Below are positions 7,316-14,840 of a stretch of DNA of 46,541 nt, in pieces. The notes below the pieces were generated by a model, which worked only from the letters and a program-made list of their open reading frames with translations, did no database searches and was not told the origin of the DNA. Positions within the stretch are counted from its first letter, which is position 1, and each line of letters opens with the position of its first letter. A program made the position numbers and the translations under genes. The stretch is from positions 1 through 46,541 of the forward strand of contig JAZSMZ010000050.1 of NCBI GenBank assembly GCA_045536155.1, in the 5' to 3' direction. The stretch is from JAZQNC01 sp045536155 (GTDB taxonomy: Bacteria; Bacillota; Clostridia; Oscillospirales; CAG-272).

Positions 7316-8188
7316 TCAAATATCTTTTTCCTCGTCGCTCGGAGGCTCAGTACGATTTTTATATTTTTCCACCAAGGTATCATAACGCTTTTGATATTTT
7401 TCTGCCTTTGCGATATCGTCAAGACTCTTCGGTGTTCGTCTCCCAATAATTGAATAGCAATCGTCACTGTAATTTTCCACACAATCAAGTCCTTCTTTAA
7501 CTTGAGGCAGTTTCGATTTGAGGTATGCGAATTGCTGAAAGGTAAAGAAACTGTCGGGGATACATAATATTTCAAGATTAGTGCATTTTGAAAGTATATT
7601 AAGATAATATTCGCTCGGCTTGTCTTTGACAATATCTATGCGTAACTCCTTCAAACAGGGCATATCAGCGACAAAGCCGAAGTCATCAATATGCATTTTA
7701 GACGTAAATGAAGATAAGCTGTTACAGCCAAACAAACGAAGCAAGCTTATCGAGCTGCCGCGAAAAGAAGAAAAATCGGACACCTTATAATAGTCGGTCA
7801 TTATAAAGCTTTTCAAATGGGTGTTTTTCTTTACGTCCCAGAGCGAATCCTGCTTCGTGTTCCAGGTGAATTCGATGAATTCAAGCATAGAACACTTTTC
7901 GAATGGTCTAAAATCAAATTGCCGGTTATGCTTTGTCTTTGGGGAAATAGAAATCCATTCGATAAAATCGGAGATAAGATAGATGATATATTCAAACTCG
8001 TCTTGGGCATCAAAGGCCAAGACAGCACGCTTGGGTTTTTGGGTTTGAATGTATTTCGCAAAATCATCGTGCGAATAATAATTGCCCTCTAACATAAAGC
8101 ATTGGTTGCCTATTTTATCGGTAAAGGTAATGTAATGCCAAAGATTATGGCCGTGCATACGGTCGGCTATAAATATAAGCTCTCGCAT
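7316..8188 (-). CDS. leucine-rich-repeat-like protein of unknown function
   Basis: A 290-residue protein with irregular leucine-rich segments in its centre (ISLLRLFGCNSLSSF, CLKELRIDI, CTNLEILCIPDSFF), spaced like a degenerate LRR solenoid. There is no signal peptide or membrane helix, and the charged C-terminus (KYKNRTEPPSDEEKDI) may be disordered. The ATG at 8188 is chosen because AAGGA lies upstream; the longer frame begins at a GTG inside the end of the preceding gene. It follows the FAD oxidoreductase by 14 bp and is probably co-transcribed with it. Composition is more AT-rich than its neighbours. LRR modules usually bind other proteins; the partner is unknown. Confidence 0.65.
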   Translation of the reverse strand: MRELIFIADRMHGHNLWHYITFTDKIGNQCFMLEGNYYSHDDFAKYIQTQKPKRAVLAFDAQDEFEYIIYLISDFIEWISISPKTKHNRQFDFRPFEKCSMLEFIEFTWNTKQDSLWDVKKNTHLKSFIMTDYYKVSDFSSFRGSSISLLRLFGCNSLSSFTSKMHIDDFGFVADMPCLKELRIDIVKDKPSEYYLNILSKCTNLEILCIPDSFFTFQQFAYLKSKLPQVKEGLDCVENYSDDCYSIIGRRTPKSLDDIAKAEKYQKRYDTLVEKYKNRTEPPSDEEKDI

Positions 8189-8202
8189 ATTTTTGCCGTT
8201 CC

Positions 8203-9576
8203 TTAACGGCACTTGTCCGAGATCTGCCTTGCAACGTAAACGCCGCTTGCCGACGCATGGGAGAGCGAATGGGTGATTCCGCTTCCGTCGCCGATGATGT
8301 AAAGACCGTCGTATTTTGTTTCAAGATTTTCGTTGACCTTGACTTCCATATTGTAGAACTTGACCTCGACGCCGTAAAGGAGAGTGTCGTCATTTGCGGT
8401 ACCGGGAGCGATCTTGTCAAGGGCGTAGATCATTTCGATAATACCGTCGAGAATGCGCTTGGGCAGAACAAGGCTGAGGTCACCCGGAGTTGCATTGAGG
8501 GTGGGTACTACGAACGATTCCTCAATTCTCTTTACGGTTGAGCGCTGACCGCGTATAAGGTCGCCGAATCGCTGGACGATAACACCGCCGCCCAGCATGT
8601 TGCACAGCCGCGCGATCGATTCGTCGTAGCTGTTGGAGTGCTTGAAGGGCTCGGAAAAATGCTTTGCCACGAGAAGTGCAAAGTTGGTGTTGTTCGTCTG
8701 CTTTGAAGGATCCTCATAGCTGTGTCCGTTAACGGGTATAATGCCGTTGGTGTTTTCGTTTACCACCGCACCCTTGGGATTCATGCAGAAGGTGCGGACC
8801 TTGTCGCCGTATTGGGGAGTACGGTAAACGATCTTGCTTTCATAAAGCTCGTCGGTCAGATGGGAGAATACCTCGCTCGGCAGCTCAACGCGAACGCCGA
8901 TGTCCACACGGCTCGATTCGGTGGGGATATCGAGATCGGAGCAAACCGACTCCATCCACTTACTGCCGCTTCGTCCGACCGAAATGATGCACTTGTCGGC
9001 GGTGTATTCCTTTTCAAGCGAGAAAATTTTGTATTTTCCGTCCTCGTAGCTGATCTTGTCAACGGGAGAATTGAAGAAAAAATCCACCTTGTCGCGAAGA
9101 TGCTCGTAGATATTTTCGAGCACGACGTAGTTTATATCGGTGCCGAGATGGCGGACCGAGGCATCGAGCAGGTGAAGATCGTTTTGCATGCAGATCTTTT
9201 TAAACTTACTGCCCGCGGTCGAATAAAGCTTTGTGCCCTCTCCGCCGTGAAGCATGTTGATGTCGTCAACGTATTTCATAAGATCGATGGCCTGCTGCTT
9301 GCCGATGTATTGGTAAAGCGTGCCGCCAAAGTCGTTTGTAATGTTGTATTTGCCGTCGGAGAAAGCACCGGCACCGCCAAAGCCACTCATGATGGAGCAG
9401 GTCTTGCACTCGATGCACGATTTTATCTTTTTGCCGTCGATGGGGCATTTGCGCTTGTTTAAGGCGTTGCCCGATTCAAAAACAGCTATTTTGAGCTGGG
9501 GAGCAAGCTTTGAAAGCTCGTAAGCGGAGAAAATGCCGCCTGGTCCCGCTCCTATTATAAGTACGTCGTAATTCAT
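8203..9576 (-). CDS. FAD-dependent oxidoreductase (COG2509-like)
   Basis: A 457-residue soluble flavoprotein. The N-terminal Rossmann motif GAGPGG (residues 9-14) binds the FAD ADP moiety, and a second FAD-contact motif, GLYIIGDGSGITHSLSHASASG, sits near the C-terminus. Cysteines at 44, 54, 57 and 60 (CP...CIECKTC) followed by GFGGAGAFSDGKYN match the uncharacterised COG2509 dehydrogenase family; a metal or Fe-S site is possible but unproven. GGAGG precedes the ATG. It lies 28 bp after the phosphatase-like gene and just before the LRR-like gene, in one direction. The substrate is unknown for the family. Confidence 0.85.
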   Translation of the reverse strand: MNYDVLIIGAGPGGIFSAYELSKLAPQLKIAVFESGNALNKRKCPIDGKKIKSCIECKTCSIMSGFGGAGAFSDGKYNITNDFGGTLYQYIGKQQAIDLMKYVDDINMLHGGEGTKLYSTAGSKFKKICMQNDLHLLDASVRHLGTDINYVVLENIYEHLRDKVDFFFNSPVDKISYEDGKYKIFSLEKEYTADKCIISVGRSGSKWMESVCSDLDIPTESSRVDIGVRVELPSEVFSHLTDELYESKIVYRTPQYGDKVRTFCMNPKGAVVNENTNGIIPVNGHSYEDPSKQTNNTNFALLVAKHFSEPFKHSNSYDESIARLCNMLGGGVIVQRFGDLIRGQRSTVKRIEESFVVPTLNATPGDLSLVLPKRILDGIIEMIYALDKIAPGTANDDTLLYGVEVKFYNMEVKVNENLETKYDGLYIIGDGSGITHSLSHASASGVYVARQISDKCR

Positions 9577-9604
9577 AACTCAACCTCCAAATATTCGGAA
9601 TTTG

Positions 9605-10510
9605 TCATACAGGCTCGGATGTGTGAGGAGCCTTCGATATTCTCGGCTCGGCGCCCGTCAGATGGGAAAGATCGCGGTATTCGGCGATCGTGGGATCGTT
9701 GAATATCTTGGCAGGGATCTGCGATGTCCAGCCCTGCTCGTCGATCGCGGGAAGGTCGATTCCGAGCGCATACAAAACGATTGCGGCAAGATCGCGGATG
9801 TTCATCTCTTCGATTTCGCTCTTGCTTATTCCCTTGCCCTTCGCGGCGAAGGTGACGTATTTTTCGGCATCGGTCCAGCCGCCGTGTGCGCGGTTGATTC
9901 CGCCGTGGTCGGATATGGCGATAAAGAGGGTATCGTCAAGTATGCCCGCTTCCTTTGCGGCTTCGTGAATGTCATGAAGATAGTTGTCAAGTACGTTAAT
10001 TCTGTTGAGATGCTCAGTAGTTCCGTAGTCAAAGGTGTGACCCGCGCCGTCAACGCTGTCCATCTGAACGAAAAGGAAGGTGGGCTTTGCTTCCTTTATG
10101 TAATTGCATATTCTGGGAGTGAGGGCGGTATCTCTGTCGGTGTCCTGATCCACTCCCGCGTTGCTTTCAACGATACCGAAGGTGATGGGATTCCAGTCGC
10201 AGTACGATCCCAGACGTGCCTCGGGTATTGCCTCGCGGATACGGCGGAAAAGAGAGGGGAAGGGGGAATCGAGAGGATATTGCTGCTGCATAATAAGGCC
10301 GTTGTTCAGCTTATGAACCTCGGGGCCCACACCCAAAAGCATTGATCCCCAGCATTCCGCGCTGATCGTAGGATTTGACGACAGCGCCTTATATGTGACG
10401 GCGCTTTCTGCAAAAATACGGTCGAAATGAGGAGTAACGGCATTTTTTATAAATGAACCCGCACCGTCGATACCGACAACGATTACGTGGGAATACTTTT
10501 TATCTGACAT
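9605..10510 (-). CDS. alkaline-phosphatase superfamily phosphodiesterase/sulfatase-like hydrolase
   Basis: A 301-residue soluble metalloenzyme. Metal-site motifs of the alkaline phosphatase/nucleotide pyrophosphatase fold are visible: VVGIDGAG near residues 11-18, a nucleophile segment NPTISAECWG (Thr or Ser nucleophile), MDSVDGAGHTFDYG (Asp and His ligands), and AISDHGG followed by HGGWTD. It is shorter than most nucleotide pyrophosphatases and has no signal peptide, so a cytoplasmic role is likely. GGAGGG precedes the ATG, and a promoter lies at 10580-10608. Whether the ester is phosphate, phosphodiester or sulfate cannot be told. Confidence 0.8.
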   Translation of the reverse strand: MSDKKYSHVIVVGIDGAGSFIKNAVTPHFDRIFAESAVTYKALSSNPTISAECWGSMLLGVGPEVHKLNNGLIMQQQYPLDSPFPSLFRRIREAIPEARLGSYCDWNPITFGIVESNAGVDQDTDRDTALTPRICNYIKEAKPTFLFVQMDSVDGAGHTFDYGTTEHLNRINVLDNYLHDIHEAAKEAGILDDTLFIAISDHGGINRAHGGWTDAEKYVTFAAKGKGISKSEIEEMNIRDLAAIVLYALGIDLPAIDEQGWTSQIPAKIFNDPTIAEYRDLSHLTGAEPRISKAPHTSEPV

Positions 10511-10579
10511 GATACCCTCCGTTGATGTGTTGATTTATTGTTAAAACAAGGATTGGATTTTTATTTGATGTATGACTGT

Positions 10580-10608
10580 ATTATATCATATCCGTGAGGA
10601 AATTACAA
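10580..10608 (-). promoter_or_regulatory. promoter of the phosphatase-FAD-LRR cluster
   Basis: On the minus strand, TTGTAA (10608-10603) and TATAAT (10585-10580) have a 17-bp spacer, 70 bp before the phosphatase start codon. The rest of 10609-10685 shows no gene. Confidence 0.65.
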
Positions 10609-10685
10609 TAAAACTGAGAAAAATAATGTGTAATAAATGAAGGGAAGGTTACTGGCTCCCCTTCGAATCCTTCCATTTTCAAGTC

Positions 10686-10724
10686 AAAACAAAAACAGAC
10701 ACCTTCGGTGTCCGTTTTCGTTTT
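10686..10724 (-). terminator. terminator, copy 1 of a duplicated hairpin
   Basis: An 18-bp stem with few mismatches (GGACACC-type core, 3-nt loop) is flanked by T-rich arms (GTTTTTGTTTTG on the minus strand). It serves the membrane protein gene that ends at 10752. A near-identical copy lies at 11558-11597 after tRNA-Pro. Confidence 0.8.
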
Positions 10725-10751
10725 GAGATGTGTTGACAAAAAAGATGCCAC

Positions 10752-11321
10752 TTATTTTTCTTTAACAAATCTTATAGATGTACACCAAAGTGCCATGTAA
10801 AACGCTATTCCAGAAAGGACATTAACCAAAAGATTGCCGCCACCTATCACATTCAGCAAATCAACCAAAGTGCCTTGCTGGGCAACTTGATTCATAGCAT
10901 TGAAAAATGCAAATGACTGTAATCCTTCCAGTACGGAATATATTACGATGGAAGAAACCGTCGGTATGCCCGTAATCAATGAGAAAGAAATTTTTTCTTT
11001 GCTTATCCATGAATTAGCAAGTATAAACAAACCGAAATAAACACAGGTCTGTACAAGCGAAGTCAGAATGCTCGTAAGCAGTGTTGCCATAAACGAGGTC
11101 GTAAACGTTGCATAAACAAATTCAAAGACAGGCAATCCAACAAGACCAAGCAACAAAACAATAATAATTCCGAAAGCTTTTTTGCCCTTCATGCCGATAA
11201 CAAACGAACAAAGGCAAAAAGCCAAATACGGAATAATGATGGAAATACTAGATATGCATCGCAAAATTGCCGATATTAAGCATATAATGCCGAGAATTAT
11301 ATGTCTTTTAGATATTTTCAT
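10752..11321 (-). CDS. hypothetical small integral membrane protein
   Basis: A 189-residue, highly hydrophobic protein with about five to six transmembrane segments (residues 7-25, 27-43, 49-70, 78-105, 115-135 and 160-180) and short basic ends (MKISKRH..., ...RFVKEK). I do not recognise a family; the pattern resembles small ABC-2 or YIP1-like membrane proteins only in general shape. GGTGG precedes the ATG weakly. The gene is AT-rich and lies between two copies of the same terminator, next to tRNA-Pro and a hairpin mosaic. It may have arrived as a unit. Confidence 0.6.
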   Translation of the reverse strand: MKISKRHIILGIICLISAILRCISSISIIIPYLAFCLCSFVIGMKGKKAFGIIIVLLLGLVGLPVFEFVYATFTTSFMATLLTSILTSLVQTCVYFGLFILANSWISKEKISFSLITGIPTVSSIVIYSVLEGLQSFAFFNAMNQVAQQGTLVDLLNVIGGGNLLVNVLSGIAFYMALWCTSIRFVKEK

Positions 11322-11375
11322 ATATCCACCGCCTTTTTGGTTTTATTATATCACACTTTGGGCTGTTTGTAAAGA

Positions 11376-11546
11376 GTGATGTTGCAACTTCGTCGCAATG
11401 ATGTAGTGCCAACGCACAGTGATGTATTGCACCTGCGGTGCAAAGTGATGTGATGTGTTCCTTACTCACGCGCGAAGCGCACATCATTTCCGAAGGAAAC
11501 ATCACGCACGAAGTGCGCATCACGTTCCGTGCAAGCGGAACACATC
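11376..11546. repeat. mosaic of short hairpins separated by GATGT/ACATC spacers
   Basis: Small palindromes follow one another: GTGCCAACGCAC, TTGCACCTGCGGTGCAA, CGCGCGAAGCGC, TTTCCGAAGGAAA, CGCACGAAGTGCG and GTTCCGTGCAAGCGGAAC. The spacers read GTGATGT in the left half and ACATCA/CATCAC in the right half, so the whole 171 bp is also one large inverted structure. It contains no gene and probably is a non-coding repetitive element. Confidence 0.7.
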
Positions 11547-11557
11547 GTTCCAAAAGC

Positions 11558-11597
11558 AAAACAAAAACGGACACCTTTCGGTGTCCGTTTTCGTTTT
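11558..11597 (-). terminator. terminator of tRNA-Pro, copy 2 of the duplicated hairpin
   Basis: Arms starting AAAACAAAAACGGACACC (11558-11575) and the matching arm to 11597 pair around a TTT-containing loop, with T-rich runs on the minus strand. It abuts the encoded CCA end of the tRNA. Confidence 0.85.
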
Positions 11598-11673
11598 GGT
11601 CGAGATGACAGGATTCGAACCTGCGGCTTCTACGTCCCGAACGTAGCGCTCTACCAAACTGAGCCACATCTCG
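11597..11673 (-). tRNA. tRNA-Pro(CGG)
   Basis: On the minus strand the acceptor arm CGAGATG pairs with CATCTCG, the D arm is GGCTCAGTTTGGTAGAGC, and the anticodon stem CTACG/CGTAG encloses TTCGGGA, giving anticodon CGG. The T arm is GCAGGTTCGAATCCTGT. The discriminator A and CCA are encoded (11600-11597). Confidence 0.97.
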
Positions 11674-11690
11674 ATATGATTAACATTGGT

Positions 11691-11719
11691 ATTATACCAT
11701 TAACCCTCTCTTTTGTCAA
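11691..11719 (-). promoter_or_regulatory. promoter of tRNA-Pro
   Basis: On the minus strand, TTGACA (11719-11714) and TATAAT (11696-11691) match consensus perfectly with a 17-bp spacer, 17 bp before the tRNA. Confidence 0.9.
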
Positions 11720-11747
11720 GGGATTTTATTCAAAATTATCTGCGCAG

Positions 11748-11788
11748 AAAAACAGGGCAGGCGGTGCTTTTAGTTGCACTGTCTGCCC
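11748..11788 (-). terminator. terminator of the lgt-folD operon
   Basis: GGGCAG...GTGC and GCAC...CTGCCC form a hairpin (11755-11788) with two internal mismatches, followed on the minus strand by TGTTTTTC. Confidence 0.65.
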
Positions 11789-11798
11789 TTATCATCAA

Positions 11799-12644
11799 TT
11801 ATTTTTCGGCGTCTGAGGCCAATTTTGCGGTGATGGTGTTGCGCAACAGCATGGTAATTGTCATAGGTCCTACGCCGCCGGGAACGGGTGTTATATACGA
11901 TGCCTTAGGCTCGACCGACTTAAAATCAACGTCGCCCGTCAGCTTGCCTTCGGCGTTGCGGTTCATGCCGACGTCAATTACAACTGCACCCTCTTTAACC
12001 ATATCGCCCGTGATGAAATCTGCCTTGCCGATGGCAACGACGAGTATATCGGCGCGGCGGGTGACCTCGGCGAGATCGCGGGTTTTTGAATGACAAACGG
12101 TAACAGTTCCGTTAGCGCCGAGCAGCAGCATAGCCATCGGCTTGCCAACGATGTTGGAACGTCCGACAACCACGCATTCCTTGCCCGAAATGTCGATGCC
12201 GCTTCTTTCGAGCAGCACCATGATTCCTGCGGGAGTGCAGGGCAAAAAGGAATGATTTCCTATCATTATCTTGCCTACGTTTACCTCGGCAAATGCATCA
12301 ACATCCTTTCTCGGATCTATCGCGGCGATAACCGCCTTGTCGTCGAGATGACGGGGGAGGGGAAGCTGGACGAGGATTCCGTGGATCTTCTCGTCGCCGT
12401 TGAGCTTATTTACAAGGTCAATAAGCTCTTGTTGAGTGGTGCTTTCGGGCAGCTCATGGACCTCGGAATAAAAACCGACCTGCTCGCAGCCCTTCTTTTT
12501 GTTTTTTACATATGTTTTGGAGGCGGGATCGTTGCCCACAATGATAACTGCCAAGCCCGGCTTTGTTTCCATCGCCGCAACTTCTGCCTTCATCTCCTCG
12601 CGTACCGATGCCGATATCGCCTTGCCGTCAATCAAAATTGCCAT
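11799..12644 (-). CDS. folD: FolD, methylenetetrahydrofolate dehydrogenase/cyclohydrolase
   Basis: A 281-residue cytoplasmic bifunctional enzyme that interconverts 5,10-methylene-, 5,10-methenyl- and 10-formyl-tetrahydrofolate with NADP. It has the normal family length. Landmarks are VGNDPASKTYVKNKKKGCE with the catalytic YxxxK, LVQLPLPRHLD, the Rossmann segment VVVGRSNIVGKPMA, HSKTRDL, and the C-terminal PVPGGVGPMTITML. The usual KDVDGFHPVNVG reads KDVDAFAEVNVG, a mild variation. The ATG has AGAGGAC upstream. It is the last gene of the operon with lgt and the M16 pair (24-bp gap to lgt) and supplies one-carbon units. Confidence 0.97.
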   Translation of the reverse strand: MAILIDGKAISASVREEMKAEVAAMETKPGLAVIIVGNDPASKTYVKNKKKGCEQVGFYSEVHELPESTTQQELIDLVNKLNGDEKIHGILVQLPLPRHLDDKAVIAAIDPRKDVDAFAEVNVGKIMIGNHSFLPCTPAGIMVLLERSGIDISGKECVVVGRSNIVGKPMAMLLLGANGTVTVCHSKTRDLAEVTRRADILVVAIGKADFITGDMVKEGAVVIDVGMNRNAEGKLTGDVDFKSVEPKASYITPVPGGVGPMTITMLLRNTITAKLASDAEK

Positions 12645-12668
12645 TGTATTGTCCTCTTATAGATAAAA

Positions 12669-13526
12669 TTATTCTTCGGTATTGTTTTCAACTGCTTCTT
12701 CTGCCTTTTTGCCCTTTTTCGCAAGTGTGCCGAAAACGACCAAAAGCACGATTCCAATGATACAGCTTACGAATGCGAGAAGCTGGGATATACGGATACT
12801 GCCCACCATAAGGCTGTCGGTGCGAAGTCCTTCGATGAACATACGGCCGAATCCGTACCATACGACGTACATAAGGCAGACCTGACCGTCGAATTTCTTT
12901 TTCTTGTAAAGGCTATGGATTATAACGAAGCCTACGAGATTCCAAAGCGACTCGTAAAGGAAGGTGGGATGTACGTAGATGGGGGTAAGATACGTCTTAT
13001 AGCCGATCTGATGAATGCCCATGCGCCAGGGCAGGGTGGTTTCTGATCCAAATGCCTCGGCGTTCATAAAATTGCCCCAACGGCCGAGGATCTGGCCGAT
13101 CATGCAGGAGGGTGCTACGATGTCGAGCATCTTTGCGATATTGAATTTTTTCACGAGCGACACGCCGATGATGGCGAGGACTCCGCCGATAACGCCGCCG
13201 TAGATGGCAAGTCCGCCGTTCCAGATAGCGATGGCATCGTAGAATGTGTTATAATTTTCGATCTTCATCAGAACGTAGTACGCTCTCGCGCCGATAACGC
13301 CGCAGACGATGATGAAAATGGCGTAATCGAGCAGGTCGTCCGACGAGATCTTTTCAAACTTTGCGCGTGATGACGCGTAAAGGAAAGCGAGGATCATGCC
13401 GAGAGTGATGATTATGCCGTACCATGCGATGTCACGTCCGAAGACAGTGAAGGCAACGGGCGAGATCTGAAATTCGCCTATGCCAAGGCCGGGGAAAGAG
13501 AGAATATTATAATCGGGATTTCCCAT
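12669..13526 (-). CDS. lgt: prolipoprotein diacylglyceryl transferase (Lgt)
   Basis: A 285-residue inner-membrane enzyme that moves a diacylglyceryl group from phosphatidylglycerol to the lipobox cysteine of prolipoproteins. The Lgt signature GRWGNFMNAEAFG (about residues 149-161) is intact, with GGLAIYGGVIGG before it and HPTFLYESLWN and RMFIEGLRTDS after it. About seven membrane helices can be drawn. AAAGGAT precedes the ATG. It lies 20 bp after the M16 peptidase and 24 bp before folD. The small lipoprotein at 35774-36181 would be one client. Confidence 0.97.
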   Translation of the reverse strand: MGNPDYNILSFPGLGIGEFQISPVAFTVFGRDIAWYGIIITLGMILAFLYASSRAKFEKISSDDLLDYAIFIIVCGVIGARAYYVLMKIENYNTFYDAIAIWNGGLAIYGGVIGGVLAIIGVSLVKKFNIAKMLDIVAPSCMIGQILGRWGNFMNAEAFGSETTLPWRMGIHQIGYKTYLTPIYVHPTFLYESLWNLVGFVIIHSLYKKKKFDGQVCLMYVVWYGFGRMFIEGLRTDSLMVGSIRISQLLAFVSCIIGIVLLVVFGTLAKKGKKAEEAVENNTEE

Positions 13527-13546
13527 ATCGTTAAATCCTTTCTCTG

Positions 13547-14836
13547 TCAGTCGATGGGATAAACGGTGGAGAGTGCAAAGCGGTCTTCGAGGAAGATTCG
13601 CTTGAATGCATCTTCAACGTCCTCAAACGTTATCGAATTAAGCACCTCGCCGTATTCTAAAATGTCGCCGTCGTCGAAGATGAAGTCCAAAAATCCGTTC
13701 GCGATCGAATCGGTGCTGTCAAAGCCCTTGACGTAGTTGGCGTATGCCACTCTGAAGCAACGCTCGAAATCGTTTCTGTCAAGTCCGTTTTTGTGCAGCT
13801 TTTCAATCTGCTCTTTAAAGCGGCGGTATACCTCGTCGGGATCTCCCGACTCACCCGATATCGATATAAGCGAGAATTTTTTGGTGTGCTCGCCCCAATA
13901 TCCGAAGGCCTTCGATATAATTCCGTCGGTGTAAAGCGAGTTGTAAAGCTCGCTTGCGCGGTCAAAGAGCATATCGTTGAGGATCTCAAGACATCCGCGC
14001 ATCTTCATTCGCTCGCGCGGATCGTCGGAGATGTCGGTGATCTTTACGCCGATGTCGAAAAGGGGCTTTGCGACCTGCATTTTGCGGGTCGAGTAGGCTT
14101 TGTATACCGAGGGCTTTTCCTCGGCGTATTCGCTTATTGTGTCGTACTCGGGTGATTTTTTGAGGATCCTGTCGCACACCTCAAGCGTCTTTTCAACGTC
14201 AACGTCGCCGCACACGCAAAGCGACATATTGTTGAGGTTGTAGAAAATGTTGTAGCACTTGTATAAAAGCTCAGCCGTGATCTCGGAGATCGATTCAACC
14301 GTTCCGGCGATGTCAAGGCGTACGTTGTGCTTTTCGTAAAGGCATTTGAGCATATCGAAAAGCAGGCGGTTGCCGGGATTGTCCTCACCCATGCGTATCT
14401 CCTGACCGATGATGCCCTGCTCCTTTTGGACGGTCTCTTCGGTGAAATAGGGGTGAGTTACGAAATCGAGCAGTATCTCGAGCGATTCGTAAAAATTGTC
14501 GGTGGTGGAAAAGAGGTAGTTTGTCATGTTGAACGAGGTGTAGGCGTGGGCAGATGCGCCGGTGCGCGCATAGCGCAAAAAGGTGTCCTCGCCGTTCTCG
14601 TTTTCAAACATCTTGTGCTCCAAAAAGTGGGCAATTCCGTCGGGAACAACGGTAAAATCGCTGTCGGAGCGCGATTTGAACTTGTTGTCGAGCGAGCCGT
14701 AGCGCGTGCCGAAAAGAGCGTACGACGTGGAAAGAGCTTTCGGGAAAACGTAGACGTCGAGTCCGCTTTCATGCTTTATATAGTAGTATTTTTCGCCCAC
14801 AAGAGCGCTTTCTTTAACTTTTACGTTGTTTTTCAT
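13547..14836 (-). CDS. M16 peptidase, EF-P 5-aminopentanol modification-associated (YfmH/YmfH-like)
   Basis: A 429-residue M16 (insulinase/processing-peptidase) protein. The inverted zinc motif HFLEH is at residues 70-74 and the third ligand is probably Glu146 (GIIGQEIRMG), so this is the catalytically competent member of the pair. M16 peptidases cleave peptides inside a two-domain clamshell. It matches the group annotated as EF-P 5-aminopentanol modification-associated in Bacillus, a role known mainly from genetics. The start at 14836 follows GAGGAGGG and lies 4 bp after the stop of the upstream partner. Translation coupling and a heterodimer are likely. Confidence 0.88.
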   Translation of the reverse strand: MKNNVKVKESALVGEKYYYIKHESGLDVYVFPKALSTSYALFGTRYGSLDNKFKSRSDSDFTVVPDGIAHFLEHKMFENENGEDTFLRYARTGASAHAYTSFNMTNYLFSTTDNFYESLEILLDFVTHPYFTEETVQKEQGIIGQEIRMGEDNPGNRLLFDMLKCLYEKHNVRLDIAGTVESISEITAELLYKCYNIFYNLNNMSLCVCGDVDVEKTLEVCDRILKKSPEYDTISEYAEEKPSVYKAYSTRKMQVAKPLFDIGVKITDISDDPRERMKMRGCLEILNDMLFDRASELYNSLYTDGIISKAFGYWGEHTKKFSLISISGESGDPDEVYRRFKEQIEKLHKNGLDRNDFERCFRVAYANYVKGFDSTDSIANGFLDFIFDDGDILEYGEVLNSITFEDVEDAFKRIFLEDRFALSTVYPID

Positions 14837-14840
14837 AGTA

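Noticed and set aside
11376..11546. CRISPR array
   Set aside because: The repeated joints are only 5-7 bp, unequally spaced, and the segments between them are palindromes, not spacers; there are no cas genes.
11308..11667. Open frame running through the hairpin mosaic and tRNA-Pro
   Set aside because: It translates a tRNA, its terminator and repeats; frames of this kind are typical false genes.
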